NCBI GenBank assembly: GCA_014281115.1
Contig: JACONQ010000003.1
Location: 372,001 to 436,000 of the forward strand
Length of the DNA: 64,000 nucleotides
Direction of reading: 5' to 3'
Source of the DNA: Laburnicola sp. R22_1
Lineage: Eukaryota; Ascomycota; Dothideomycetes; Pleosporales; Didymosphaeriaceae
The stretch's first letter is position 1, and the number at the start of each line of letters is the position of its first letter. Of the stretch, positions 11,199-22,200 are shown piece after piece. Under the pieces are notes generated by a model, which was given only the letters and a program-made list of their open reading frames with translations, did no database searches and was not told where the DNA came from. Made by a program: the position numbers and the translations under genes.

Positions 11199-12199
11199 TG
11201 TTGTGTGTTGTGGGTTTGCTGAGGAAGCCGCGACCGGCCGCGTCGACGCTGCCTTCTAGACTCTGGTCTGCCCGGGTCCTTTTTCTCCCCTCCTCACCTC
11301 ACCTCTCCCTTTCTTCAACCTCGTACAGTGGCATTGTCTTGTTGTCCCGTCGCTCGCGTACACGCTGCATGCGTGGTGGTGTTCAGATGGTGCGCTGGGT
11401 CCGGTCGAGCCACATTTCATCGCTGCACACATGTCCGAGGTGCCAAGCCTGCCGCGCTGGCCCTGCAACTGGCCCGAGACAGGCCGAACGGGTATCTTTA
11501 GCAACAGCATCTCGACGACGCGACACGAAGAAACAGCGAGGTTGCAGGTTGGCCGGCCCATGTTTCGGTGTGCCGTCTTCCGCTCATCTCGCCTCAGCCA
11601 GCCTTGGAAAGCATCACGTCTCGTCAGACAAAACATTCGTACATATGCACCAACATGACCCTGTAATCAGTCAGCACCCCCAGGAATATGTCCCTTGTTC
11701 GACAGAGAGAACACGTCTATTTTTGTAACCGATGCAACAGATCGCTTCTGTACATATACCGGTATATCAGCAGCCCTTGCAACCTTCCTGCCAAGAACGA
11801 TACTGATTCTGTAAACTGCCTGATAACCCAAAAGGTGCTGTTCATCAACCGCTCACGTATCGGAGCAAGCTTGAGGCTGATCGGCTGCAGATACCACGTG
11901 ACCAGCGCTCAGCCCTGGAGCCGCTGTGTTCTAGTACCAATCGGGCCCTGGGTAGCTTTGCCTTCGCAGCCTTCGGTGGCAATCCAACATCCTCGCGGCA
12001 TCAGCCCAGGAGCAGCGCCGCGAGTCCAGCATTGCCTGGAACAGCATGTTGGCGACAACCCACGATTGACGAAATTCATGTCTAGCCGTACGTAGTTACA
12101 CTTCGCCGGCTATGTGCTTATAAGCGCCTCCATTCAGCGCCTCTTGAGAAGAGAGGAACGAGGCAGCGTCCCGCCAAACCCCGGCCTATATTGTGTACC
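11199..12199. other. Intergenic region
   Basis: About 1 kb between the divergent starts of the zinc-transporter and transcription-factor genes. Several open frames (for example at 11123-11728) show no domain, signal or conserved pattern. Both promoters presumably lie here. Confidence 0.5.
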
Positions 12200-14660
12200 A
12201 TGGGGATCCAGCGGGACGCCAGCAAGGGGAAGCGGACTTCTCCACCCATTGGATCGGCCCAGCAGGAGTTTCTCTTCGTCGACGCGGCAAAAGCAAAGAG
12301 TTCCAAGCTAGGACGCCGAGATGCTCGTTCTTTCGTCATGCAAAAAGCTCGGAGGGAGCGTCCATGGTCGACGAGTAAGCATGCAGCGAAGCAGCGGAAG
12401 AGCCCTGGAAACCAGAGTCCCACACCGCTTGGTACGCCCAACCTTTCCACCACCTCAGTCACCTCGACTCCAAGTCCACCACTTGTATATCCTGGAACGC
12501 AATACTTTCCCCTCATAGATTCGAACACATCTCTGGTGGTCAAGCAAGAGCTCTGTCCCGAGTGCCAGATCTTTATCTGCCGACCGGGTCAACACCTATG
12601 TCCAGTGTGTTTGCCGCTCCGTTTTCCAACACCAATTGAGGAACCCGATAATGGTAGCTTTGATCCTTTTGGAACTATGCCAGTAGGTATGGATAGAGGG
12701 ATATCAGAATTACTAAATCATTGTAAGTATAGCCCCTGAATCCGTCGCTCGCCGCCCTTTTTCATTACCGACTCCGCGGGGCCAGCCGTTGCTGGCCATA
12801 TATATTGGCAGGCGTCTGTGAAACGCCATATATGTGCGATTATCTGAATATATCGCAAAACCTTCACGTCCTGCGCTAACAGTATCACCAGTTGTCAAAG
12901 AAATGGTACCAGGTATCATTGCGGTCGACATCCGGAACACATCCCGCCTGATGCAGTCGCATTGGTTTGGCACAGCCTTGAGCGACGAAGGCTTTATGCA
13001 TAGCTTGCTCAGTACGGTCGCGCTGCATCGACATGTACTCGGCCGAGGGCCCATCGAACCCGTTTTCTATCATAACGCCCGTGCGATATTGTCTGTAAAC
13101 AACGCTTTAGCGAGTCCGGATACTGATCTAGGAATTTCAGACGCGAATATAGGCGCTGTGTTCAATCTACTTACTGTCGAAGAGAGTTTGGCTGCGCCTT
13201 GGTTCGAATATTTGCGACCGCACGGCGAAGATCTGAACCAGCGCGCTACACATCTCAAAGGCTTGCTCAAAATGGTTGAGTTACGTGGAGGACTGATGGC
13301 GATGAACTCAAATCGGATCTTACAGGCCTTTATACTTTGGTATGTAATCCGATTCTGGCTGGCTTCGTGCGGGGTCAAACAAGGAACATGACATCTCAGC
13401 ACTGCAGGATAAAGCTCCCATCTTTTAAGTGGGAGATAGTAATGCGCCATTGGCTTCTAGACACGCGAAGATGTCGCCCTTGTTTGACTCGTGATGAGCC
13501 AGCCCAAACCCGCTTAGCATTTGCTTACTGAGCATAGGCATGCCACGACACATGCAGTCGCTTCATTCGAAGTGCCGTACCTTTCTACGAGCGATCTCGT
13601 CAGTGCAGCATGCAATCGACGCCATCCGGACTATCAGCCGCATATTTCTCCACACTTACTCGACTGCTGCGAGAAGGCACAAGTTTCGGAGAATCTCACC
13701 ACCTTGGTTGAGTCTGCTTTGATTCTGATCGCTGACCTAAACGCATGGTTTGAAGACCCAATGAGCCCTCTCGATCCGCTTGATATTCAAAATTTCTCTT
13801 GCGTCCTAGAGTGTAGGCTATTGAAATGGCTGCGTGATAGCGAGACCCTGCTCCGACCTCTCGAAGATGCCTTGTGCATAGCCCTCTTGATCTTTACGGT
13901 CCGCACTACCGAAGCTTTCAAGGGCCGCAACGAGGACCATATGCTTCACTTGCAAGCGAGCGGCCGGCTCGAAAAAGCGCTCAAGGCCACAAGCTGCACC
14001 GAATGGCACTCGTGTCCCGACCTTCTCTTGTGGATTCTAGTCATTGGCGCAATATCAGCCGAAGGCTTGACAAGTGGCTCGTGGTTCGCCCACCAAATAT
14101 CCCTCGCTTGCTTAGAGTTCAATATTTCAGACGCGGATGCATTGCTCGATCGATTGCATCGTTGTGGTTGGGTCAGGTTCAAGCTTGACAAGGCTGTAGG
14201 CTGTCTTTGGGAGCGCATCATTGATCTCAGGTTAGAGAACCGAAATATCTCACCAATCCGTTCCTTTGCTTATACATGAATGTGGCGCGATAGGATCGAG
14301 CCCTTCTTTGACGACTCTAGCATGTCTGGGCCGCTGCAAGGCACAGTTGCTTCGCCTGACTTCACTGACTGGCAAAACATCGACTGGTCGGCCTGGAACA
14401 CAACGACCGAGGGAAGTATTTCGGTCGAGAATTTTATGGGTTCGCCCTTTGACAGCGACTTATTTGAATCTGGGACTGAATTCGTGAGTGCTCTCCGTGG
14501 CATCCTAGCGAGGCTTACTCAAATGCTTTGTCGGTAGTTGCTGACGCTTGCAATATAGGCCTTTCCCGACGACAGTACGTTTGATATGTCGCAGCATTGC
14601 AACCTGGTTCACAGGCAAGGTTACCACTCGCAAGTAATGGCAGCTTTGGGCAGTGGCTAG
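12200..14660 (+). CDS. Fungal-specific transcription factor-domain protein (Fungal_trans_2 type)
   Basis: Putative transcription regulator of 651 residues in five exons: 12200-12722, 12892-13339, 13538-14230, 14294-14483 and 14559-14660. The introns are 169, 198, 63 and 75 nt. The N-terminus carries the EFLFVD...DARSFVMQKARR pattern common at the start of this family. A cysteine cluster follows (CPEC...C...CPVC). The middle (VKEMVPG onward, LLSTVALHRH, LKMVELRGG) and the exon-3 helices fit the regulatory domain. Exon 3 appears to end in TGA at 14277-14279, but a 63-nt intron (14231-14293) removes that stop and keeps the frame into an acidic tail rich in D, W and F. I see no standard Zn2Cys6 DNA-binding domain. 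The two long introns are the least certain parts of the model. Confidence 0.72.
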
Positions 14661-15297
14661 TATGCCGTCTGAGGCGGGTACGATGCCAGGATGATTTTGC
14701 CTGGAGTGCGTGTCGCGCATGTCAATGTAGCTACCATCAGCTACATATGCGCCATTTCTCGCTTTCCTTCGCGAAGAAGGTTCAGGATTCACATTTCACC
14801 GTCGAGTAGTTGCTCGGTCATCGCACGATCGTTGGTAAACCAACACGCTTTATCAATGACAGGGCCTCAGACCGCTCTTTTTTCCTAGAGCATTGCATAC
14901 TTGCGCCTCGATCATGATCCATGAACCTTCGCGCCTTCCGGGCCTTCTCGTTTTCTACCTCAGCATTCCCGTTTGGCGCAGTGTACATCGCCCATGAGTT
15001 GCGCAACGATGAGGATGCCCATCGACCACACCACTAGTCGGTCATGTCAAACACATCGGAGTGTAGTGCCGCAGATGTCAACTGCCTGACATATCCTGGT
15101 TACGGTTCTTGCATAGGCCCACTATACAGCTCAATAACTGCTGGACGCAGCAGTAGGAAACGCTTGAAGGCTAGTTCGGGATCCACGTTTTGCTTTTCCC
15201 ATAGTCTTCACGCCGAATTTCTCATATGCTACCAATCCCTCTTTGGGCCTGGTTTGACGCCAAGATAACGCGTCGCCCTCACATGTAAACACTCTTC
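14661..15297. other. Intergenic region before the transposon nest
   Basis: Downstream of the transcription-factor gene. Normal base composition; no gene or repeat recognised. Confidence 0.5.
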
Positions 15298-16470
15298 TAC
15301 TGTGCCTTGGCAGCCTGTGCGCAGCGTCATGTCAACAATATGAGGCTGTAGAGCTCTATACAAAAGCAATTATCGCGAGATTTTCTAGAGTTAGGTTCTT
15401 ATAGAGCTATAGATAATTGCTAGCTAGTTAAATTATAGATATCTGCTTAGTGTTCTAATTATTCAGCCACTGCGCGATACTAGCGTTAATAGCGCAGATG
15501 CCGCCGCATTAACGCGTACAGGCACTAGCGTAGATTTTTTCTTCTTAATAGGTAGAACAGTAGACTTTAAAGCCTTTTTTTTACCCTTTTTAGCTAATTT
15601 AATGCGATTTTAAAGTTGTTAATTAGCCCTACAAGCCTATTAATTAAGGCGTCGCTTAGCAGCCTGCTTAGCTCTCTCCTTAGCGCGCGCATCTCTAGCT
15701 GCTACCTACGCAACGCGCTTCTCCTATTATAAACAAGCTTTAAGCTATTTATTAGCTATACAAATCTCTTACTACTAAGCTTTTTAGAGTTGTAACTGTT
15801 GTTTTTTAGTCTCCTATTGGCTAAGAGACTTACGCGCCCTCTGTACGCGGGTAGGTAACTAGAAAACTACTCCTTTATACCACTTATTAGGTTGCTCTAA
15901 GGGTAGAGTCTTGCCTTTTGTTTAACGCTGTTTCTAGTTTGTAAGAGCTTCTTAGAGACTCTTGTTTTTATGCTCTAGGAGCTGCTTTTGTATAGAGATT
16001 AAGTGTATTGTCTAGCTTAGCTTACGCGACTTCTTAGTTGCGATATCCTTAATAGTGGAGCGTAATAGTTGCTCTATTTTACGCCAATCTAACGCGCTAA
16101 GTATTAAGGTAGAGCTTACTAGTAATTTTAGCTCTAGCGGAGTCTCTTTATTAAACCTTTTAAGAATAGGCATAGGATCTAGCAGTGAGATACCTATACA
16201 CTTAAAAGCTTTAGTGATTAATTGCGACGTAACTAATATTGTCTAGGCCTTCTAAAATAGTGTAAATAAGTCTCTTTTAGCGATTATTAATAGTTCTTAG
16301 CTCCTATAGAGATATATAGAGAGCTCGTTAGAGTAGGCAGCAAAGAGAGACTTAAACACGCAGACGTTAAGAGGCTACAGCGTATAAGTTATATAAGGGG
16401 GAAATATTACAAGGAGAATCTTATTCTAATTATAATAGTTAATAAAATTCATAGTAACGTAAGATCTATA

Positions 16471-18392
16471 ACGTACTTTGCACTCGAGTCGATCATTCCA
16501 TCGAGTCGATCACTTTGCCAAGACCCCACCAAGTTCTGTACTATTCACGATAGTACAGAGTCAACACGAACTATTTTCGATAGTCCAAATAGGCCAATCT
16601 ATTCAGAATCTACTTCTACGGGCTGCCTACAGGTTGTTTTGTTATGCCCAGGCTTGCCGCAGCGTCCACAGCGCCGTTAAGCAGATTCGCCTCCATCAGC
16701 GCGCACCCTCTTCTTCGCCTTTTGCCCATCACTGCGCGCCCCAAACTCCTTTAGAGTGGCCAGCCGCTGGCCCTCTTTAGCTGTAAGGACTCCTTCACGC
16801 TGTACTCGCTTTCTTTTATGCGATTTACGTCGCGTGGCGGCCTCATTAGCAGCTTAAAGTTCGGCGTTGCGTTTGGTCATCAACACTAAAGAATGCCCTA
16901 TTAGCTCAGCGCCTTTAACGAGCTTTTCCACCGCCTCAACCATATAAGTTAGGGAACTATCTACATGCCTTTAAATCCTCTGCTTAACCAGCGTCGATTG
17001 CGACCTAAGTTCTGTACTATTTCGCGGAGTTTGCGACTCCCATGTACTATCGCGAATAGTACAAAGTGGAGGCGTACGCAGGCGGACGTCAAGCTGCGAT
17101 ATCACAACTTCTGGGTTGTGGGGCACTAGGCCAGCACCTCGAAAGCCTCCTTTGATATTACTTTCAGTAATTGAAGCCTTAAAAGCAGCAATAAAGCAAG
17201 GTAGGAACTCGATTTTAGTGATGTGCGTGATGTGGTTGCGCATCAGATTCTTGGCTTGGCGCCCATACGCCTTCTTTAACGGCGCAAAACAACCCACGTC
17301 AAGTGGCTGCAAGAGGTGCGACAAATGTGGAGGCATATAGAGAGTAATAATATTACTCTTTTTGCAGTAATCCTGGAATTCGAGCGAGTTGTGACTTTTG
17401 TGGCTATCAATAATGAGCAAACGTGCTCCACCAGTAGTACGCCTCTTTGTATGCTTATTAAAGTGCTTCAGCCATTGCAGACTAAGCTCATTTGTCGTCC
17501 AGCTATTCTCAGAGACTGCAATAACCCAATCATGAGGTAGATCCTTCTCCTTATACCAGGCGGAGAGGTGGTGCTTGCCCCCAAAGATAATAAAGGGTGG
17601 GATCCACCACCCCATTGTGTTAATGCCTTGGATAACTGTTGTCCACTCCCTATTGCCCTGCTGCACCTGCTTTAGCCGTCCTTGACGCTTAGAGCCTGTG
17701 ACTACCGCTCTAGTCGATATTATGCCCATTATAAAGCCAGACTCGTCGAAATTGTAGGTGTCCTTATCTAGGATACCATACTTGGCCTTTATGTTCTCCA
17801 CAAGCCGGAACCAGCCTTGTATCACCTTAGGATCCTCCTAAAGGGCTCTCTTGTAGTCGTACTTTCAATTAAACTTAACTTAAAGCTTTAGCTGGCGCTT
17901 AACAAAGTCATAAGGCCACCTCTGGCCAACTGGCTTGTAGTGGCGTGCAGCTAGTAAAGAATCGGCCATATCTTTTATAGCATCAAGCTGGGGCGGAAAT
18001 CCTCGCGCGTCTAGGTCGAGTATATACTGCACAATCACCTACTCCTCTCTTATAGTAAGTCTTATTTTGTTGGGTGCGCAGTCGCGTCTAAACGTCTTTC
18101 CAGCGCGTCAGTTGCTAAGTGTACTTTAAGAGACGTTATAGAGGGCTGCAGCGCGTCGCTAAGAGAGTGTCGTGTCTTGTTTAATAGCCTAGATCACAAG
18201 CTGTATACGCGCTTCTTTTAACGCTAGTGGTTTGTTGTGTGGTTAAGGCATCGCGTTGTACTATTGCTGATAGTACGTTTTGGTGGGGTCTTGGCAAAGT
18301 GATCGACTCGATGGAATGATCGACTCGATGGAATGATCGACTCGATGGAATGATCGACTCGATGGAATGATCGACTCGAGTGCAAAGTACGT
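16471..18392. mobile_element. Element B: pogo/Fot1-like DNA transposon, 1,922 bp
   Basis: Inverted terminal repeats begin ACGTACTTTGCACTCGAGTC at the left and appear inverted at the right end; TA duplications sit at 16469-16470 and 18393-18394. The terminal repeat contains a 17-bp unit (GATCGACTCGATGGAAT). It occurs four times in a row at the right end but only once at the left, each time followed by a related outer half-unit. A perfect 9-bp-arm hairpin (16536-16558) and a similar one near the right end (18258-18276) continue the inverted repeat inward. The element is inserted in element A. Confidence 0.93.
16599..18251 (-). pseudogene. Transposase pseudogene of element B (pogo/DDE type with CCHC knuckle)
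   Basis: One frame of 551 codons without frameshifts runs from the ATG at 18251 to the final TAG at 16599. It is broken by about a dozen internal stops, the first at codon 3. Nine lie upstream of 17825, and a 284-codon stretch (17825-16971) is open. The catalytic core is visible: YNFDESGF, LLIIDSHKSHNS and LLQPLDVGCF supply the three acidic residues of the DDE triad. The C-terminus has a zinc knuckle (CGRCGKPGHNKTTC). The stops are TAA, TAG and TGA at positions where CAA, CAG or CGA fit the family, the change RIP makes. Non-functional in this copy. Confidence 0.88.
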
Positions 18393-18394
18393 TA

Positions 18395-18648
18395 CCTATT
18401 AAAAACTAGAAGTTACTACTACTATTAAGCCTTCTCCTTTATATAGTAATTAAACACCTATTTAAGCCATTAAAGCCCTATCTTATTGTTTAACTATTTA
18501 GAGGTTAATAAGGTAATAAAGACTCTATGAGAATTAATATTAATTTCTTTAACCCAGCTTAATTATAGAGTCGCAGCGTTAGATTAATAGATTAGCGCTA
18601 AATTAATAGTAGATTTATTAGCGCATATATATGCAATGAGCGAGATCC
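18395..18648. other. Middle fragment of element A between elements B and C
   Basis: AT-rich piece of the element A transposase frame (minus strand), ending in the first copy of the copia target duplication GATCC (18644-18648). It contains no other gene. Confidence 0.8.
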
Positions 18649-18817
18649 TGTAAGCAGTTGGGTAGTATGTGTAGAAAGTGTATATCGTAGAAGTATCTGT
18701 GTTCAGATGTGTATATGCCTGTGTATCGTACATGGAGTGATCAGAGGCTCGTATATAGTAGGCGAGCTGACTCATGAGACTAATGTCGTCATGTGACATA
18801 GCTCTAGGCTGCTTACA
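18649..18817 (-). repeat. 3' LTR of the copia element
   Basis: 169 bp, starting TG and ending CA, identical base for base to the copy at 24118-24286. Confidence 0.95.
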
Positions 18818-19280
18818 CACCCCCTTCAGGTTCGAACGCATGTTTGAAGCTGATATTGGCTATAGGTCCCCCTCTGCCTTTGTGTGGCAGCTGCATTTAG
18901 GTTGAGAACTAGTCTCTGTATTGGTGCAGTCCCAGGTAGGTAGCCGTCCGCCGTCGCAGTGTTGGTGGACCTCGCTCTATACTACAGGCGTCCCTGATAG
19001 TAGGACGTCTCCCAGAGCCAGTATTGAGATCCTTATTGCTTCGCGTTCTGTGCTGAGGTTGATGAGCCTTGTAGGTGGAGCTTGATACATGATGCGAGCA
19101 TGTTTGCTCTATGTATAAAGGTAAAATACAGCGTAAAGCTGAGTACATAATAGAGCTGAGTAAAGTGTAGGGGTACAGCGTAGAGCTGTGTACAGGATAG
19201 AGCTTAGTAAATATATAGCCTCGTTAAACCTGTAAAAACCACATGGGAGAAACCAGGAAGAGTACTATACTGTAGGAAGC

Positions 19281-22200
19281 TCATTTAGAAGGAAATGGTT
19301 GAAAATGAAGAAGAGAAACCCAGTTTTCGTGCTTCTGCCTAGGTAGCAGCTTGGTGAGGCCGTCAGCTGGTTGACAGCTTGTCTGGATGTATGAGAGGTT
19401 GATGTTGTTGGATTGAGCTTCTTGGCGTAGCCAGTGATGATGGATATCGACGTGCCGTACAGTAGTCTTAAGACGAGGCGTAGTAGAGGTGAGAAGCCGG
19501 ATAGTCTGCTGATTGTCACAGTATAGAAGGCGTTTATGATCTGGATCAAAGCTAATTTGTTCAAAGACTTTCCACCACTAGATTAGTTCGGTGCCTGCAG
19601 ACGATGCGGCGACCAGCTCTGCTTCTGTAGTGGACTTGGTGATACAGTGTTGGAGTGTTGCTTTCTAGTCTATAGGTCCGCTAAATAGGAAGAAGATGTA
19701 GCCTTGTGAGCTCTTGCGTGTGATCTTATCATCGGCGTACGACGCATCTGTTGCTCCAAAGAACTCAGGCTGAGTCTGGTCGGCTATATAGACTGATTTG
19801 TTTGAGATAGAGGCTGTGTAGTAGAGAGCTCGATCTTTGGTGCCTAGCAGGTAGGCGATTGTCTGGTAGGCTGCGTCGAGATGACGTGAAGATGGATTTG
19901 TGAGAAACTCAGCTAGTTTAGAATGAGCTTTTGAGACATTAGGTTGGGTAGCTCTAGCCGCGTAGCCTATAGAGCCTACAAGCTGGGCATATCTGTGCTT
20001 AGTGAAGTCATTTGCCTGATCCTTGGATGGTAATAGCTCTTCTAGAGGTAGTGGGGTAGCTGGTAACTTCGTGTATGGCTTTGGTGAAGGATACTTCTGT
20101 GCTAGCTTCTTGATATATGAAGCTTGTGATAGCCAGATAGAGCCATTCTTATGGTCTCTATGCGTTTGAATGCCACAGAACGTTTGAAGCTCTCCTAGAG
20201 ATTGAATCTTATATCGGCGCAGGAGCTTCTGCTTGAATTTATGTAGTGCAGCCTTGTGGGCTGGTAGGCAGAGTACGACAATGTTATCCACATAGAAGAA
20301 GACTAGAAGCTTGTTATTCTTCTATAGACAAGGAACGTCTTTGACTTCGCGTAGGCCTAGCTTAGTGAGCGTCTTAATGAGCTCTTGATACTAGAGTAGT
20401 GGTGAGGTCTTTAGGCTGTATAGAGCTTGACGTAGTCTCTATAGATGGTTAGGGTCAGAGAATCCTTCTGGTGAGTGACAATAGACTGGTGTTACGAGCT
20501 GAGCGTTTGTGAATGCGTTGACAGCATCATATTGACGGATTTCCATGTTAAAGTAGGCAGCTATAGCAACTAGAGCTCGGAATATTCGAACCGCTAGAGT
20601 GGCTGCGTAGGTATCCTCGGTAGTCGCCTGTAGATCGCCTTGTACGCAGATACGGGCCTTATATTTCGTAAGGTAGCTTTGATCATCAAGCTTGTACTTG
20701 AAGACCCACATTAATGGGAGGACCTCTTGGTCTTGCGGGTTGAACTCCTGCCAGGTAATCCTCTCATACGTGCCTTTTTGCTTCACGTTGCTAATTTCTT
20801 GTTTCATAGCCTGGAGGAAGCCTTCCCTATGTGGAGATGGCATTTTCATCACATCTCTATAGAGACGCGGCTCAGGAGGTAGCTCGGTGTAGTGAAATCG
20901 TGTTTTTAATGCTGTAGCTGAGGCTGCTACGTATGCTGACCAGTATGTGCTAATGAAGAAGCTGCTACTCTTCTAAGATGGCTTTCTAGATCTTGTTGAC
21001 CCTTCAGGTAGTATGTGAGACTGACGAAGGTTGCTATCAATCAGTTCTCGATTCTCTGCTTGGTTCGAGTCCGTTCGTGAGACAGAATCTGATGTTTCAC
21101 GTTTGCGCTTCTTTGAAGATGTGGATAGCGGCAGTGAGCTAGTTGGTGTAGCTGATAGTGAGCATGGTGAGTTGTTATGAGGTGAGCCCCGTGAGCTGCT
21201 GTGAACCTCAGTAGTCTCTGTTCGACTCGGTGTTGGAAGCTGCTGATAGTGACTTCTTGTCTGGTGTTGGGTTGTTGTTACTCTTTGCGTCAATTGGCTT
21301 TGCTCTGTAATAGCAGCAGTCTGGCTGGACTGGTCTAGATCTGATGTGAGCTCGTCTTCAGATGAATCTTCTGTAGAGCTGTCTTGGCTGCGTATTGAAG
21401 GTAGTTGATACTTGTGGGCGAATTGCTCTAGCTCAGAGCCTTGTAGGAGCGGATCTGCTTTATCGTGTGGTTGATAGAAGAGGTCTTCTCGGAAGGTAAC
21501 GTCTCTCACACGAATGACTTTGCCTCCATAAGCTCGGCTTCTCGCCTTGGGCATCCAGATTCGGTAGATGTTTGACGAGTCGTAGCCAACTAGGTATCCT
21601 ACTAAAGCTCGAGGACTGAGCTTGTCTGTTCGTGGTATCTGCTTGCGCAGTGCGTATGCTCGGCAGCCATAGACGCGTAGGTGAGCAATTGACGGTTTCT
21701 TGCCGTAGGCAATTTCGAATGGTGTTTTCCAGCCTAGTAATCGCGTGGGTGTGCGATTGAGCAGGTATGCTGCTGTGGGGTAGATCTCAGAGCCAAGTGC
21801 TAGAGGTAGGTTTGAGGTGATCCTTATTGAACGACTTCTCTCGATGAGACTCCTGCCTGAGCGCTCTGCTGAGCCGTTCTGCTCTTTAGTGTGTGGAGCT
21901 CTGATCTGTAGCTTGATGCCTTCTCTCTGACAGTAGTCTCTAGCAGAGTCGTCTGCCAGGCCATATCCTCGCTCATCGTCAGCAATGAGAAAGGTGACAG
22001 TTGTGTTGAATTCTCGTTTGATCGTTCGATCTAGTCGTCTAATAATAGATAGTAGCGTAGGCTTGTCTCGTCTAGGTATCGTGTAGACGAAATGGAACTT
22101 CGAGAATAGGTCAAACCCGTGGAAGATATATCGATCACCGTTGTAGGCTCTTGTGTCAAGCTCAATTAGGTCGATAGCGATAGTTTCAAAGGCTCGGGTT

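Noticed and set aside
10473..11222. 249-codon plus-strand open frame
   Set aside because: Opposite-strand shadow of the zinc-transporter gene, which has a well-supported spliced model.
14271..14300. Apparent stop codon readthrough (TGA then ATG in the same frame) in the transcription-factor gene
   Set aside because: A 63-nt intron (14231-14293) with normal GT-AG ends removes the stop and keeps the frame, so readthrough is not needed.
18301..18392. CRISPR-like direct repeats
   Set aside because: Units are contiguous without spacers, lie within transposon ends, and the genome is eukaryotic. The same applies to the minisatellite at 43181-43274.
18826..18842. tRNA B-box-like GGTTCGAAC near the copia 3' LTR
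   Set aside because: No cloverleaf can be drawn around it; it belongs to the internal region of the retrotransposon.
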